Part shown: one piece after another, positions 47,050-56,432 of the stretch
Position numbering within the stretch: position 1 is the first letter of the stretch
Layout: every line of letters starts with the position of its first letter
Assembly (NCBI GenBank): GCA_963830065.1
Contig: CAWHLA010000010.1
Span: forward strand, 220,521 to 284,520
Direction of reading: 5' to 3'
Source of the DNA: JACCZR01 sp963830065
Lineage (GTDB): Bacteria; Actinomycetota; Thermoleophilia; Solirubrobacterales; Thermoleophilaceae
Length of the DNA stretch: 64,000 nt
Program-made: the position numbers and the translations under genes
The notes under the pieces: model-generated
The model's database searches: none
The model's input: only the letters and a program-made list of their open reading frames with translations
Told to the model about the DNA's origin: nothing

Positions 47050-48132
47050 ATGACCTTCGAGGCCCAGCTCGCCGCCCGGCTTCACCGGGCGGGTCGCGAC
47101 CACGTTCCCCGCACGGGCAGCGGCTTCGACCTCAAGGCCGGCTGGCGGCTCAGCCACGGCGACCGTATTCGTGACCTCGCGCGGCCGGTGCTGCGCCGTG
47201 GCGGGCGCCCCGACGAGGCCTTCATCGAGCGCCTGCCCGCGCTGGAGGGCGGCCTGGCCCGCACCCACCAGCTCCTGGCCGACCAGCGCTCCCGCGACCT
47301 CCTCCTCGACCTCCTGGCCTTTCGCGCGTACGGCGCGCGCCACGTGCGCCTGCCGGTCACCGTCGACGGCTTCTGGCGCGAGGTGAAGCGGGTCGACGCC
47401 GAGCTGCGCACCGGGCCCGCGCCGGGACCCGTGCCGGAGTTCGGCACCTACCGCATCCCGGGTCGCGAGGGGCCCATCACCCTGCTCGGACTCCCCACCC
47501 AGGTGGTGGAGTTCTTCGTGCTCGAGCAGTACGCCTACCGCCACGGGGCCGAGCACATCGCCGCCGAGCAGGGCGACGTCGTGATCGACGGCGGCGGCGG
47601 CATGGGCGACACCGCGCTCTACTTCGCCGACCGCGTGGGCCCCGAGGGCCGGGTGCTGTGCCTGGAGTTCGAGCCCCTCAACCTCGCTCAGCTGAAGCTC
47701 AACCTCGAGGCCAACCCTCACCTGGCCGGCCGGATCGAGGTGATCGAGCAGCCGCTGTGGGACCGCTCCGGCGAGGAGCTCCCCTTCGACCCGGCATTCG
47801 GCCGCACCACCGTGACGCAGGACGAGGGGAGCCGGGCGGTGACCACCACCACGATCGACGCGCTGGTCGGCGGGGGCCGCGTGGACCTGGTCAAGCTCGA
47901 CGTCGAGGGAGCCGAGCGGCGGGCGCTGGAGGGCGGCCGGGACGCGATCGCCCGCTGCCGGCCCAAGCTGGCGGTGTCGGCCTACCACCGCCTGGAGGAC
48001 CTGGTGGAGCTGCCCGAGCTGATCGCGGGCCTAGGGCTGGGCTACGAGATGTTCCTCGATCACTTCCTCCCCGCCGCCGAAGAGACGATTCTGTTCGGGA
48101 GACGGCCTAGACTCGGGAGAGAGCCTTCGTGA
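47050..48132 (+). CDS. FkbM-family SAM methyltransferase
   Basis: A 360-residue protein. An N-terminal 150-residue domain (basic and helical, unassigned) precedes the FkbM fold: GDVVIDGGGGMGDTALYFADRVGPEG (SAM loop), VLCLEFEPLNLAQLKLNLEANPHLAG, and the hallmark VDLVKLDVEGAERRALEGG. FkbM enzymes methylate sugar hydroxyls or polyketides. The unit is divergent from the SAM-riboswitch operon. The region 46,997-47,049 presumably contains both promoters; a GATACCT stretch lies close to the ATG. Confidence 0.87.
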   Translation: MTFEAQLAARLHRAGRDHVPRTGSGFDLKAGWRLSHGDRIRDLARPVLRRGGRPDEAFIERLPALEGGLARTHQLLADQRSRDLLLDLLAFRAYGARHVRLPVTVDGFWREVKRVDAELRTGPAPGPVPEFGTYRIPGREGPITLLGLPTQVVEFFVLEQYAYRHGAEHIAAEQGDVVIDGGGGMGDTALYFADRVGPEGRVLCLEFEPLNLAQLKLNLEANPHLAGRIEVIEQPLWDRSGEELPFDPAFGRTTVTQDEGSRAVTTTTIDALVGGGRVDLVKLDVEGAERRALEGGRDAIARCRPKLAVSAYHRLEDLVELPELIAGLGLGYEMFLDHFLPAAEETILFGRRPRLGREPS

Positions 48133-48156
48133 GCGACGACCCCCTGAGACCGAACG

Positions 48157-49143
48157 ATGCCGAGCCTTCCCAAGCCCCGCCTCAGGCGCGCCGCCCGCGA
48201 ACTCCCGGCCACTAGGCCGCACAGCGAGCCGAGCGTCGAGGTCATAAGCCTCGACGATCTGCGCTGGATCAACATCGAGCGGCCGGGCCCCGCCGACCGC
48301 GCGTGGCTGGAAGAGCACTTCGACTTCCACCCCCTGGACCTCGAGGACGTGTCCTCGCGCAACCAGCGCCCGAAGATCGACGAGTACCCGGGCTACCTGT
48401 TCATCGTCCTGCACTTCCCGGTGTACGACAAGGCCGTCGGCCGCCTGAACGCGGCCGAGCTGGACCTGTTCGTTGGCCCGGACTTCGTGGTCACGCTGCC
48501 CAACACCGACCTGCCGCCGCTCGAGTACCTGTTCGAGCGCTGCCGCACCTCGGAGGAGGCGCGCGAGACGATGCTCTCCAAGGGCTCGGGACTGCTGCTG
48601 TACCAGATCGTCGACCAGTGCTTCGACTACTGCTTCCCGATGCTGCGCAAGATGGGCAACAAGCTCGAGCGCCTGGAGCAGGACATCTTCGAGGGGCGCT
48701 CGCAGGAGGTCGTCCGCGACCTCTCCAACGCCAAGCAGGAGATCATCAACTTCCGCAAGGTGATCCGCCCCCAGCGCGCGGTGCTTCGCGACCTGGAGCG
48801 CACCAAGCAGCGCTACCTGCCCGACGACCTCGACGTCTACTTCGACGACATCAACGACGCCTCCGAGCGGATCTGGGACCTGCTCGAGAACTACAAGGAG
48901 GTCGTCGAGGCGCTGGAGTCCACCAACGAGACGGTGCTCTCGCACCGGGTCAACGAGGTGCTCCGCGTGCTCACGGCGTTCAGCGTCGTGGTCCTGCCGC
49001 TGACCCTGTTGGCGAGCATCTTCGGCATGAACGTGGACTTCCCGTTCGCGGACAACGTCGGGGCGTTCTGGACCATCGTGGTGGGGATGATCGGGCTGCT
49101 GATCGGCATGCTCGGCTTCTTCCGCTGGCGCGGCTGGCTCTAG
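48157..49143 (+). CDS. corA: CorA-family magnesium transporter
   Basis: A 328-residue CorA/MIT protein for Mg2+ or Co2+ uptake in the inner membrane. The long cytosolic domain has IDEYPGYLFIVLHFPVYD and helices around FRKVIRPQRAVLRDL; two C-terminal transmembrane segments flank the FGMNVDFPFADN loop, with the GMN selectivity motif at residues 290-292. The end FFRWRGWL is a typical basic tail. It lies 24 bases after the FkbM gene. No M-box leader is seen upstream, and a role in the surrounding glycan locus is not apparent. Confidence 0.92.
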   Translation: MPSLPKPRLRRAARELPATRPHSEPSVEVISLDDLRWINIERPGPADRAWLEEHFDFHPLDLEDVSSRNQRPKIDEYPGYLFIVLHFPVYDKAVGRLNAAELDLFVGPDFVVTLPNTDLPPLEYLFERCRTSEEARETMLSKGSGLLLYQIVDQCFDYCFPMLRKMGNKLERLEQDIFEGRSQEVVRDLSNAKQEIINFRKVIRPQRAVLRDLERTKQRYLPDDLDVYFDDINDASERIWDLLENYKEVVEALESTNETVLSHRVNEVLRVLTAFSVVVLPLTLLASIFGMNVDFPFADNVGAFWTIVVGMIGLLIGMLGFFRWRGWL

Positions 49144-49161
49144 TGGGCCACCTCTAGCCGC

Positions 49162-51061
49162 TTGCTGGAGGGCCTGCCGCAACAGCTGCTGCTCGTCGCC
49201 GCCTTCGCGGCGCTCTGCTTCGCCGGTCGCCGGGTAGCCGGGCGGATCACGGCCCCCGGCCTGGAGCGGTTCGTGGCCGCCGCGCCGCTGGTGGGTGCGG
49301 CCGCGGCGCTCGAGGCGCTGCTGCTCGGCCGCTTCGGCCTCGGCGGGGAGCCCCTCGTCCTGGCCGGCGCCGCCGGCCTGACCGCCGCCGCGGCCCTCGC
49401 TCTTCCGCGCCCCGAGACGGCCGGCGTCTGGGGCTCGACTGGACCGCCGCGAGCGGGCGATCTGGGGCGCGGTGGCCGGGATCGGGCTGGTGTGGGTGGC
49501 CTGGATCCTCCGGCGCCCGCTGATCGGGATCGACGGCATCACCTACCAGCTGGCCGAGGCCGCGAGCTGGGTCGGGTCGGGCGACACCGGCGCCGCCGTC
49601 CAGACCTTCTACGACATCCCCACCGCCAGCTACCCGCTCACCAACGAGGTGCTGCTCAGCTGGGTGGTGGGGATCTCCGGCAGCCTCGCCCCGGCCCTCG
49701 TGGTCGGTCCGGCCTTGACCGTGCTGCTGGGAGCGTCGGGGTGGCTGGGGCTGCGGCGGCTGGGCGTTCCCCGCCCGGCCGCCGGCCTGGCCGTCGCCGG
49801 CGTCCTCACGCTGCCCTTCGTGGTCCGGGGCGCCGGACAGCCGGGCTCCGACATCCCGGCGGCGGCCTGGCTGGCGTGCTTCGCCGCCCTGGTGGCGTGC
49901 TCGGGCCGCCGCCCCGCCCTGCTGGGACCGGCGTTCGTCGCCGCTGGGCTGGCGATCGGAACCAAGACCACCGCCCTGCCGCTGACGGCCGTGCTGGTGG
50001 CCGCGGCGCTGCTCCTGCACCGGCGAGAGCTGAGGCAGCCGGCCGTGGCGGCCGGCCTGGCGGTCGGCGCGGTGGTGGGTCTCGGGTGGTACGTGCGCAA
50101 CCTCTTCGAGCACGGCTCGCCGCTGTGGCCGTTCGCGGGCGGGGATCGACAGCCGCCGCTGTTCGAGGCGCTGGACCACTCGCTGCTGGAGCGCCCGCGG
50201 GCGACCCTGCGGGGCCGCCTCGGGGTCTACTTCGACGACCTGGGCGGCGCGGTGGTGCTGTTCCCCGCCGCGGTGGTGGCGGCCATCCTGGTGCGCCGCC
50301 GGCTGGTGGTGGCGGTCGCGCTGGCCGCGGCGGGCTCTTTGCTGGTCTGGGTCGCCGGCCCCGTGGCCGGCCTGCCCGACATCGACCAGCTCGGCTTTCT
50401 GCCCGCCACGGCCGTGCGGTACCTGCTCCCCGGCCTGGTGGCCGCGGCGGCCGCGGTCGCGTTGGCCGGGCGGCCGGGCGGTTTGCCCAGGCTCGTTCCC
50501 GCCGCGCTGGGGCTGGCCGTGCTGGCGAACCTCGTCGCCACCTGGCCGTTCGGCTTCCCGCGCGGCCCGGCTTTCCTGGTGGCCGCGGCGGGGGCGCTGG
50601 CCGGTGCGGGGGTGGCGGCTCTGGTCCGCCGCGCCCCGGCGACGGCGGTCGCGGGGGCCGTGGCCCTGGCCGTCGCAGTCGGCCTCGCCGCCGCCTCGGA
50701 CGGCTTCGTGGACCGCCATGCCAGCCTTCGCTCCAACCGCTTCTCCCAGCTGACCCTCTTCCTCCAGGGCCAGGCCGGATTCCGGCGGTCGACCCTGCCC
50801 GTGGCCACCAACACCAGCCCCATCGCAACCCTGGCCGGCGACCGGCTGGATCGCCGCGTCGTGCTGATTCCCGCGGGCGAGAGCTGCGCCGGCGTGGAAA
50901 GGCGGCTGAGCCGCAGCTGGGTGATCCTCCAGACCCCACCGCCGTTCACCCGCGGCGGCCGGCCCACCGGCCTCCCCACCCCCGGGCCCGCGCGCTGCCT
51001 GGCCCGCCGCCGGCCCCTGGCGACCGTCGACTCCTACCGCGTCTACGCGCCGACAGGATGA
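49162..51061 (+). CDS. Polytopic membrane glycosyltransferase-like protein (one frame break)
   Basis: About 630 residues with 12 or more hydrophobic segments, from TTG 49162. The pattern after residue 100 (WVAWILRRPLIGIDGITYQL, NEVLLSWVVGISG, GTKTTALPL, YVRNLFEHGSPLWPF) resembles GT-C type enzymes such as the dolichyl-phosphate-mannose mannosyltransferase group, where an acidic residue in the first periplasmic loop (here GIDG) is catalytic. A soluble 100-residue C-terminal end follows. The frame breaks near 49,434-49,440: removing one base joins PETAGVWGS to LDRRERAIWGAVAG. The stop overlaps the next ATG (ATGA). The donor is unknown, probably a polyprenyl-phosphate sugar. Confidence 0.72.
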
Positions 51062-51955
51062 GCGAGCTCGCCGTCTCGGTCATCGTCCCCTGCCGCGACG
51101 CGGGCCCGACCCTGCCGCGGCTGCTGGATGCGCTGCGGGCGCAGACCCTCGACTCGCGATCGCTTCGAGGTGGTGCTGGCGGGTCACGAGCTGGGGAGCC
51201 ACGACGGAGCTCGCGTGGTGGACGCGCCGGCCGACAGCGGTCCCGCGCTCAAGCGCAACCTGGCCGCGGCCCAGGCCCGCGCGCCGGTGCTCGCCTTCAC
51301 CGACGCCGACTGCGTGCCCGAGCCCGAATGGCTGGAGCGAGGCCTGGCCGCCTTCTCCGCCGACGTCGGCGTCGTCCAGGGCCGCACGCTGCCCCCGCCC
51401 GGCGAGGAGCCCGGGCCGCTCACCCACTGGATCGTGGTCGCCGAGGACCACGGCCTGTACGAGACCTGCAACATCTTCTACTCGCGCCCGCTGTTCGAGT
51501 CGCTCGGCGGCTTCAGCGAGCGGTTCTACGAGCGCTTCGGGCTGCCCTTCGGCGAGGACGCCGACCTCGGATGGCGGGCCCGGCGGGCCGGGGCGGGTGT
51601 TCGCTTCGAGCCCGGGGCGCTGGTTCGCCACCCCGTCGAGCCGATCAGCCTGGGCGCACACCTGCGCGCCCAGTGGCTCGGACGCGGCTTCCCTCAACTG
51701 GCCCGCGACCTGCCGGAGCTGCGCGAGGCGTTCCTGTACCGGAGGGTGTTCCTCTCGCCCCGTTCGGCCCGCTTTGCCGCCGCCGTAGCCGGCCTGGCGC
51801 TGGCGCGGCGCTTCCCGCCGGCGCTCCTGCTGACCCTCCCCTATGCGCGCCTGCTGGCGAAGGGGCCACGCCCGGACGTCGCGCTGCTCACCGACGCCAC
51901 CCTGGCGGCCGCTCTGGCCTACGGGAGCGTGCGCGCCGGGCGCCCGGTGATCTGA
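51058..51955 (+). CDS. Glycosyltransferase family 2 (one frame break)
   Basis: About 298 residues from ATG 51058: LAVSVIVPCRDAGPTLPRLLDALRAQTL (GT-A start), then after a break near 51,152-51,156 FEVVLAGHELGSHDGARVVD, ALKRNLAAAQARAPVLAFTDADCVPEPEWLERGL (DAD motif), FSERFYERFGLPFGEDADLGWRARRAG. The C-terminal 80 residues hold a hydrophobic stretch that may bind the membrane. Removing one T in CTCGACTCGCGATCG restores LDRDRFEVV. Translationally coupled to the GT-C-like gene; overlaps the convergent gene by 37 bases. Confidence 0.83.
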
Positions 51956-53199
51956 GCGCGCGGCGCCAGCAGCGAGCAGGCCAGGATCACGATCAGCGGC
52001 TCGAACGGCACCCGGTAGCGGGTGGCCGCCGCGATGGTGAACAGGATCGAAGAGGCCAGGGCCAGGGCCAGCACACCCGCCACCAGGTCGCGTCGGTGCC
52101 GCTGTCGCCACAGGCCCGCGATCGCCAGCGCCAGCAGGATCCAGTAGGCGGCCAGCGCGACCTTCTCGACCGTCCGCGAGCGGCCCTCGAAGCGCGCCTG
52201 GTCCAGGATCCGGCTCGGCCGCTGGATCTCCCAGGTGCGCACCAGCCCGTTCCAGAAGAAGGCCTTGGGCACCGACGAGGGGTGCTCGCGGACGTAGTCG
52301 CGGGCCCGCCCCTGCAGCACCGAGCGGAACTCGGCGTCGCTGCGCGGCCGGAGGACCACGTCGCGGTCTCGGCGCACGAACACCCGCCACGCCCACGGCT
52401 GGACGCGATCGTGAGCGGCGTCGTCGTTGAAGGTGCCCGACACCGCCGCGTCTTGGACGGAGATCGGCACGAAGGCGTCGTACTTCACCGCGTTGCGCAC
52501 GGTCCAGGGCGCCACGACAGCCACCGCGACGGCCGCCGTGACCGCCGCCATGCCCAGCCCCCTGCGGGTTCCGTGGGAGACCCACCAGGCCGCCACTGGA
52601 AGCGCCAGCAGCGCCAGCGACGTGGGCCGGACCAGGAGCGAGACCCCGAGCAGGAGCCCGGCCGCGGCCGCCCGGCGCGGCGTGGGCTCGCGTCCCAGCA
52701 CCACCAGGTAGAAGCCGAGCGCCAGCGGCAGGGCGAGCGCCTCCGGGTGCAGCGAGGCCTCCCATTGCCACAGGTGCGGGTACAGCGCCGCGACCACGGC
52801 CGCGGCGATGGCCGCCCGCGGCCCGAACAGCCGCCGGGCCAGCACCCACGTCATGAGGATCACGGCCGGCCCCAGGAGCGCCTGCAGGCCGATCACCTTG
52901 TTCGGCCCCGGGCCGAGAACGCTGTAGACCGCGCCGACCCACAGCGGGTACCCGGGCGCCTTCCACAGGGACGGATGCGGCTCGCCGTAGGGCGGCGTGA
53001 ACCACATCCAGTGGCCGTCCGCCGCGAACCGGCCCGAGCGGTCGTAGTCGGCTTCGTCGACCCCGAGGCTGCCGTCGTGGGTGATGAGGACGTAGGCCAG
53101 CCGCAGCGCCAGGCCGAGCGCGATCGCGCCGAGCAGCCAAGCCAGCTCCCGCCGGCGAACCTCGTCACCGCCCGACCACGCACTCAATCGGGCGAGCAT
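51919..53199 (-). CDS. GT39/ArnT-like membrane glycosyltransferase
   Basis: A 426-residue polytopic protein with about 10-11 transmembrane segments. The first loop after helix 1 has LGVDEADYDRSGRFAADGHW, holding the DE/D acidic pair used by GT39/ArnT mannosyl- and aminoarabinosyltransferases; WKAPGYPLWVGAVYSVLGP, WQWEASLHPEALALPLALGFYL, LVRPTSLALLALPVAAWW and ATRYRVPFEPLIVILA are family-like. It would transfer a sugar from a polyprenyl phosphate donor outside the cytoplasmic membrane. The gene is intact and divergent from the methyltransferase at 53,226. Confidence 0.82.
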   Translation of the reverse strand: MLARLSAWSGGDEVRRRELAWLLGAIALGLALRLAYVLITHDGSLGVDEADYDRSGRFAADGHWMWFTPPYGEPHPSLWKAPGYPLWVGAVYSVLGPGPNKVIGLQALLGPAVILMTWVLARRLFGPRAAIAAAVVAALYPHLWQWEASLHPEALALPLALGFYLVVLGREPTPRRAAAAGLLLGVSLLVRPTSLALLALPVAAWWVSHGTRRGLGMAAVTAAVAVAVVAPWTVRNAVKYDAFVPISVQDAAVSGTFNDDAAHDRVQPWAWRVFVRRDRDVVLRPRSDAEFRSVLQGRARDYVREHPSSVPKAFFWNGLVRTWEIQRPSRILDQARFEGRSRTVEKVALAAYWILLALAIAGLWRQRHRRDLVAGVLALALASSILFTIAAATRYRVPFEPLIVILACSLLAPRAQITGRPARTLP

Positions 53200-53208
53200 C
53201 GGCGGGCG

Positions 53209-53216
53209 AGTATAGG
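53209..53216. promoter_or_regulatory. Overlapping divergent -10 boxes
   Basis: AGTATAGG contains TATACT on the minus strand (53209-53214) and TATAGG on the plus strand (53211-53216). Each is nine bases from the start codon on its own strand, so messages would be leaderless or nearly so. The 26-base gap leaves -35 regions inside the opposing genes. Evidence is sequence pattern only. Confidence 0.4.
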
Positions 53217-53225
53217 TTTCGCCAC

Positions 53226-54074
53226 GTGAGCGGGCGGATCCGGCGCGCGGCCTCAGCGCTGGGCCTCCACGTGGCCCGGACGCGCAACTACGACCTTGTC
53301 GCGCGCAACGCCTACTCGCCGATCCCCGACGAGTCCGAGCTGCCGGCCGACGTCCGCGACCGCCGCAGCGAGCTGCGCGGGATCGACTTCGACACCGAGG
53401 CGCAGATCGCCTGGGCCGAGCGGGAGCTGGCGCCGTTCGTCGGCGAGCTCGAGGAGGGCGAGGGCTTCGTCTTCGACAACACCCTGTACGAGCACGGCGA
53501 CGCCGAGATCGCCTACGCGGTGGTCCGCTGGGCGGGACCCCACCGGGTGGTCGAGCTGGGCTCGGGCTACTCCACCATGGTCCTGCGAGCGGCCGCGAAG
53601 GCCAACGAGGCCGACGGCCTGCCCACCTCCGTCCAGACCAACGACCCCTCGCCCCGGGACGACCTCGGGCTTGGGGAGGTCGAGCGGCGCCGGGCCCAGG
53701 ACATCCCGGTCTCGGAGCTCCAGGAGCTCGGGGACGGCGACGTGCTGTTCGTGGACACCACCCACGTGGTCAAGCTGGGTGGCGACGTCAACCACGTCGT
53801 GCTCGACCTGCTCCCGGCCCTGGCGCCGGGGGTGCTCGTGCACTTCCACGACATCTGGCTGCCCTACGAGTACCACCGCGCGCTGACCCGCTTCCACGGC
53901 GTGCACTGGAACGAGCAGTACCTGCTGCAGGCGCTGCTGAGCGGCAACCCCGGCTTCGAGGTGCTGTTCGCCACGCACGCGGTCTCGATCGAGCAGCCGA
54001 AGCGGTTCAAGCGCCTGCTGCCGGGGTTCAGGGGCGCGAACTTCCCCACCGGGTTCTGGATCAGGCGCCGGTGA
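53226..54074 (+). CDS. Class I SAM methyltransferase (Methyltransf_24-like)
   Basis: A 282-residue protein from GTG 53226. N-terminal basic stretch, then VVRWAGPHRVVELGSGYSTMVLRAAAKANEADG (SAM loop), DVLFVDTTHVVKLGGDVNHVVLDLLPALAPGVLVHFHDIWLPYEYHRA with the acidic and His-rich motif typical of Methyltransf_24/CmcI-like proteins, which may bind a metal. Substrate unknown. It is followed by another methyltransferase through a TGATG overlap. Confidence 0.82.
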   Translation: MSGRIRRAASALGLHVARTRNYDLVARNAYSPIPDESELPADVRDRRSELRGIDFDTEAQIAWAERELAPFVGELEEGEGFVFDNTLYEHGDAEIAYAVVRWAGPHRVVELGSGYSTMVLRAAAKANEADGLPTSVQTNDPSPRDDLGLGEVERRRAQDIPVSELQELGDGDVLFVDTTHVVKLGGDVNHVVLDLLPALAPGVLVHFHDIWLPYEYHRALTRFHGVHWNEQYLLQALLSGNPGFEVLFATHAVSIEQPKRFKRLLPGFRGANFPTGFWIRRR

Positions 54075-54868
54075 TGCCGCTCTCCAGCGACATCTACGAC
54101 CGCGACTACTTCCTCAGCGACAAGTGCGAGGGCTGGGACCGCTTCCGCGAAGACCGTGGCCTGTCACCGATCAAGCGCCGCCTCGCGGCTGCCCTGGCTC
54201 CCGGTCCCGGCGTCCGGGTGCTCGACGCCGGCTGCGGGCGCGGCGAGGTGCTGCTGGCCTGCGCCGCGGAGGGAGCCGAGGTCGCCGGCGCCGACTACGC
54301 CGAGGCGGCGGTGGAGCTGACCCGTGAGACGCTGGCCGGCGTGCCGGGGGCAGACGTGCGGCGCGCCGACCTGACCTCACTGCCCTGGGCGGACGGCTCG
54401 TTCGACCGCGCGCTGCTCGGAGACGTGGTCGAGCATGTCGACCCGGCGCAGACGGTGCCGGTGCTGGCCGAGCTCGAGCGGGTGCTCGCTCCGGGCGGGA
54501 CGCTGCTCGTCCACACCGCCCCCAACCGCCTGTTCACCAAGGTCGCCTGGCCGCTGGCCCGGCCGCTGATGCGCCTCGCGGGACAGGGCGGCGCGGCTCG
54601 GGCGCTGGACGAGCGCCTCGCGGCCGCCGAGAGCTACCACGTCAACGAGCAGAGCCTCCACGGCCTGCGCCGCGCCATGCGAGCGGCGGGCTTCGCGCGT
54701 GTGCGCGCGTGGATCGACCCGAACGTGCTGCGCACCGGCGAGCACTTCCTCACCGAGGGCCTGGAGCAGAGCGCCGCGATGCGAATGGCGGCCCGGGCGG
54801 CCGGCGCGCGCCCGGTTCGGCTGTTCCTTGGGAACGACCTCTACGCCGTGGGGCGCAAAGCTGTCTGA
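54074..54868 (+). CDS. Class I SAM methyltransferase (Methyltransf_11-like)
   Basis: A 264-residue protein: IYDRDYFLSDKCEGWDRF at the start (common in glycan methyltransferases), VRVLDAGCGRGEVLLACAAEGAEVAGADYAEAAVEL, DGSFDRALLGDVVEHVDPAQTVPVLAELERVLAPGGTLLVHTAPNRLFTK. The DVVEH and LAPGGTLLVHTAPN motifs are the UbiE-like class. The ATG at 54074 overlaps the preceding stop; a GTG three bases earlier is also possible. Confidence 0.85.
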   Translation: MPLSSDIYDRDYFLSDKCEGWDRFREDRGLSPIKRRLAAALAPGPGVRVLDAGCGRGEVLLACAAEGAEVAGADYAEAAVELTRETLAGVPGADVRRADLTSLPWADGSFDRALLGDVVEHVDPAQTVPVLAELERVLAPGGTLLVHTAPNRLFTKVAWPLARPLMRLAGQGGAARALDERLAAAESYHVNEQSLHGLRRAMRAAGFARVRAWIDPNVLRTGEHFLTEGLEQSAAMRMAARAAGARPVRLFLGNDLYAVGRKAV

Positions 54869-54870
54869 CC

Positions 54871-55086
54871 GTGCCCCGCCTGCTGCCACTCGCCAACGCG
54901 GTCCTGTCCACGGCGCACCCCCGGCTGGCCGAGCGCCGCGAGTGGGTTCTCAACGAGAAGCGCCTCGTCCAGCGCGCGGGTCTCGGTGCCGTCGAGAAGC
55001 TGTTCGCCGAGCAGGGGCCCGACCTGACGGAGACGGTGGCGGCGGTGTCGGGCGCGCTGGGCACCGAGCCCCTGGTCGCCCGCTAG
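54871..55086 (+). CDS. Small hypothetical protein
   Basis: A 71-residue reading frame from GTG 54871, two bases after the methyltransferase stop. Sequence MPRLLPLANAVLSTAHPRLAERREWVLNEKRL continues as a charged helical protein without membrane segment or Cys. I recognise no family. Codon use is like its neighbours and it fills the only gap before the convergent flavoprotein, with which it overlaps by four bases, so it is probably real. Confidence 0.5.
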   Translation: MPRLLPLANAVLSTAHPRLAERREWVLNEKRLVQRAGLGAVEKLFAEQGPDLTETVAAVSGALGTEPLVAR

Positions 55087-56432
55087 GCGATCAGCGCGGC
55101 CGCGGCCTCGCGGCCCAGACGGACCGCGTAGTTGGTGCCGCGGTCCTCGGGATACACCTGCGTGGTGTTGGCCAGCAGCAGGCCGTCGACCCCGGTCTGG
55201 AGCGGGGGTATCCGCTCCCGGTAGCCCGGGGTGACGATCGGCTGGGCGTCGGGCTCGCGGAACAGCCACCGCTGGCGCACCCAAGAGCGGTCGAAGGCGG
55301 GGTTGACCCGCTTCAACCCGGGCTCGTAGCGGTCGAGCAGCTCGTCGGGCTCCAGGCCCAGCAGTTCGTCGTCCTGCGCCGTGTAGTTCGCCACGTAGAG
55401 GAAGCGACGGCCGCCCAGCGCGTCGGTCCCGACCAGCCGCTCCTGCTCGATCAGCCCGACGAAGGGCATTCCCGGGTCGGCCACGTTAGTCCAGTAGAAG
55501 GGCGTGAAGCCGCGGTCGAGCTCCAGCACCAGGCACAGCGCCGCGTGGTACTCGATCGAGCGCAGCCGCTCCAGGTAGGGCGCGGGCAGCAGCTCGGGGT
55601 CGACCAGTCCCTCGAACACCCGGTTCGGGACGGTGGCCAGCACCGCGTCGTACTCGACCTCGGCGTCGGTCTCGAAGGTGCGGGGGTCGTGGCCGCGGCG
55701 AAACGAGCCCTCCTCCCCCAGGGCGACCGCGAAGCGGCCGTCCCGCTTGGCGACGCGGGCGGCGGGCCGGTCGATGTGCACCCGGCCCCCGTGGGCCTCG
55801 ATCTGCTCGCCGAGCCGTTGCAGCATCGGCTCGAAGGTGCCCCGCGGGTAGCCGAGCACCTCGCCCCGGGCCTCCGCGCCCTTGATCTGCCGGCGCAGGG
55901 TGAGCTTGCTCCACAGCCAGGCCATGGAGATGTCGCCGGCGCGCTCTCCGAACTTGCCGCGCAGGAGCGGGCCCCACACCCGCTCCCAGGCCTGGACACC
56001 CATCGAGGAGACGATCCAGTCGCGGCAGGTCCGCCCCTCGAACGGCCCGACGTCGGTCTGGCGGCGCTGCAGGTTGACCACCGCCAGGCCCATTCGGATC
56101 CGGGCAAGCGGCGACAGCGGCCGAAAGCGCAGCAGGTCCATCGGCGTGGTGAACGGGTGGCTGCGCCCGTCGGCAAAGACGGCGACGCTGGAGGGCATCC
56201 AGTCGATCTCCACCCCCAGCTCGGCGGCCAGGGCGGTGATGTCGCGGTCGGAGGTGAACAGGTGGTGGTAGTAGCGCTCCAGCAGCAGGCCGCCCCCCAC
56301 GTCCATCGTCGCGGCCTGCCCGCCCAGCCCGGGCCAGCGCTCCAGCACGTCGACCTCCCAGCCCGCGCGGGCCAGCTCGTAGCCCGCGGTCAGGCCGGTC
56401 AGCCCCGCGCCGATGACCGCGACCCGGCTCAC
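55083..56432 (-). CDS. FAD-dependent amine-oxidase/protoporphyrinogen-oxidase-like protein
   Basis: A 449-residue flavoprotein from GTG 56432 (overlap with the upstream stop). The N-terminal dinucleotide motif VAVIGAGLTGLTAGYELARAGWEVDVLER is followed by GLGGQAATMDVGGGLLLERYYHHLFTSDRDI, FRPLSPLARIRMGL and a C-terminal FAD contact LLLANTTQVYPEDRGTNYAVRLG. Such proteins in polysaccharide loci are often annotated as UDP-galactopyranose mutase-like or amine oxidoreductases. Reaction unknown; it could modify a sugar or a carrier lipid. It groups with the zinc-finger methyltransferase and the dolichol-phosphate-mannose-synthase-like gene. Confidence 0.78.
   Translation of the reverse strand: MSRVAVIGAGLTGLTAGYELARAGWEVDVLERWPGLGGQAATMDVGGGLLLERYYHHLFTSDRDITALAAELGVEIDWMPSSVAVFADGRSHPFTTPMDLLRFRPLSPLARIRMGLAVVNLQRRQTDVGPFEGRTCRDWIVSSMGVQAWERVWGPLLRGKFGERAGDISMAWLWSKLTLRRQIKGAEARGEVLGYPRGTFEPMLQRLGEQIEAHGGRVHIDRPAARVAKRDGRFAVALGEEGSFRRGHDPRTFETDAEVEYDAVLATVPNRVFEGLVDPELLPAPYLERLRSIEYHAALCLVLELDRGFTPFYWTNVADPGMPFVGLIEQERLVGTDALGGRRFLYVANYTAQDDELLGLEPDELLDRYEPGLKRVNPAFDRSWVRQRWLFREPDAQPIVTPGYRERIPPLQTGVDGLLLANTTQVYPEDRGTNYAVRLGREAAAALIA

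Noticed and set aside
49162..53229. A single 1355-codon plus-strand frame
   Set aside because: Only its first 90 residues are real coding sequence. The rest follows the wrong frame after the break at about 49,437 and runs antisense through the GT39-like gene.
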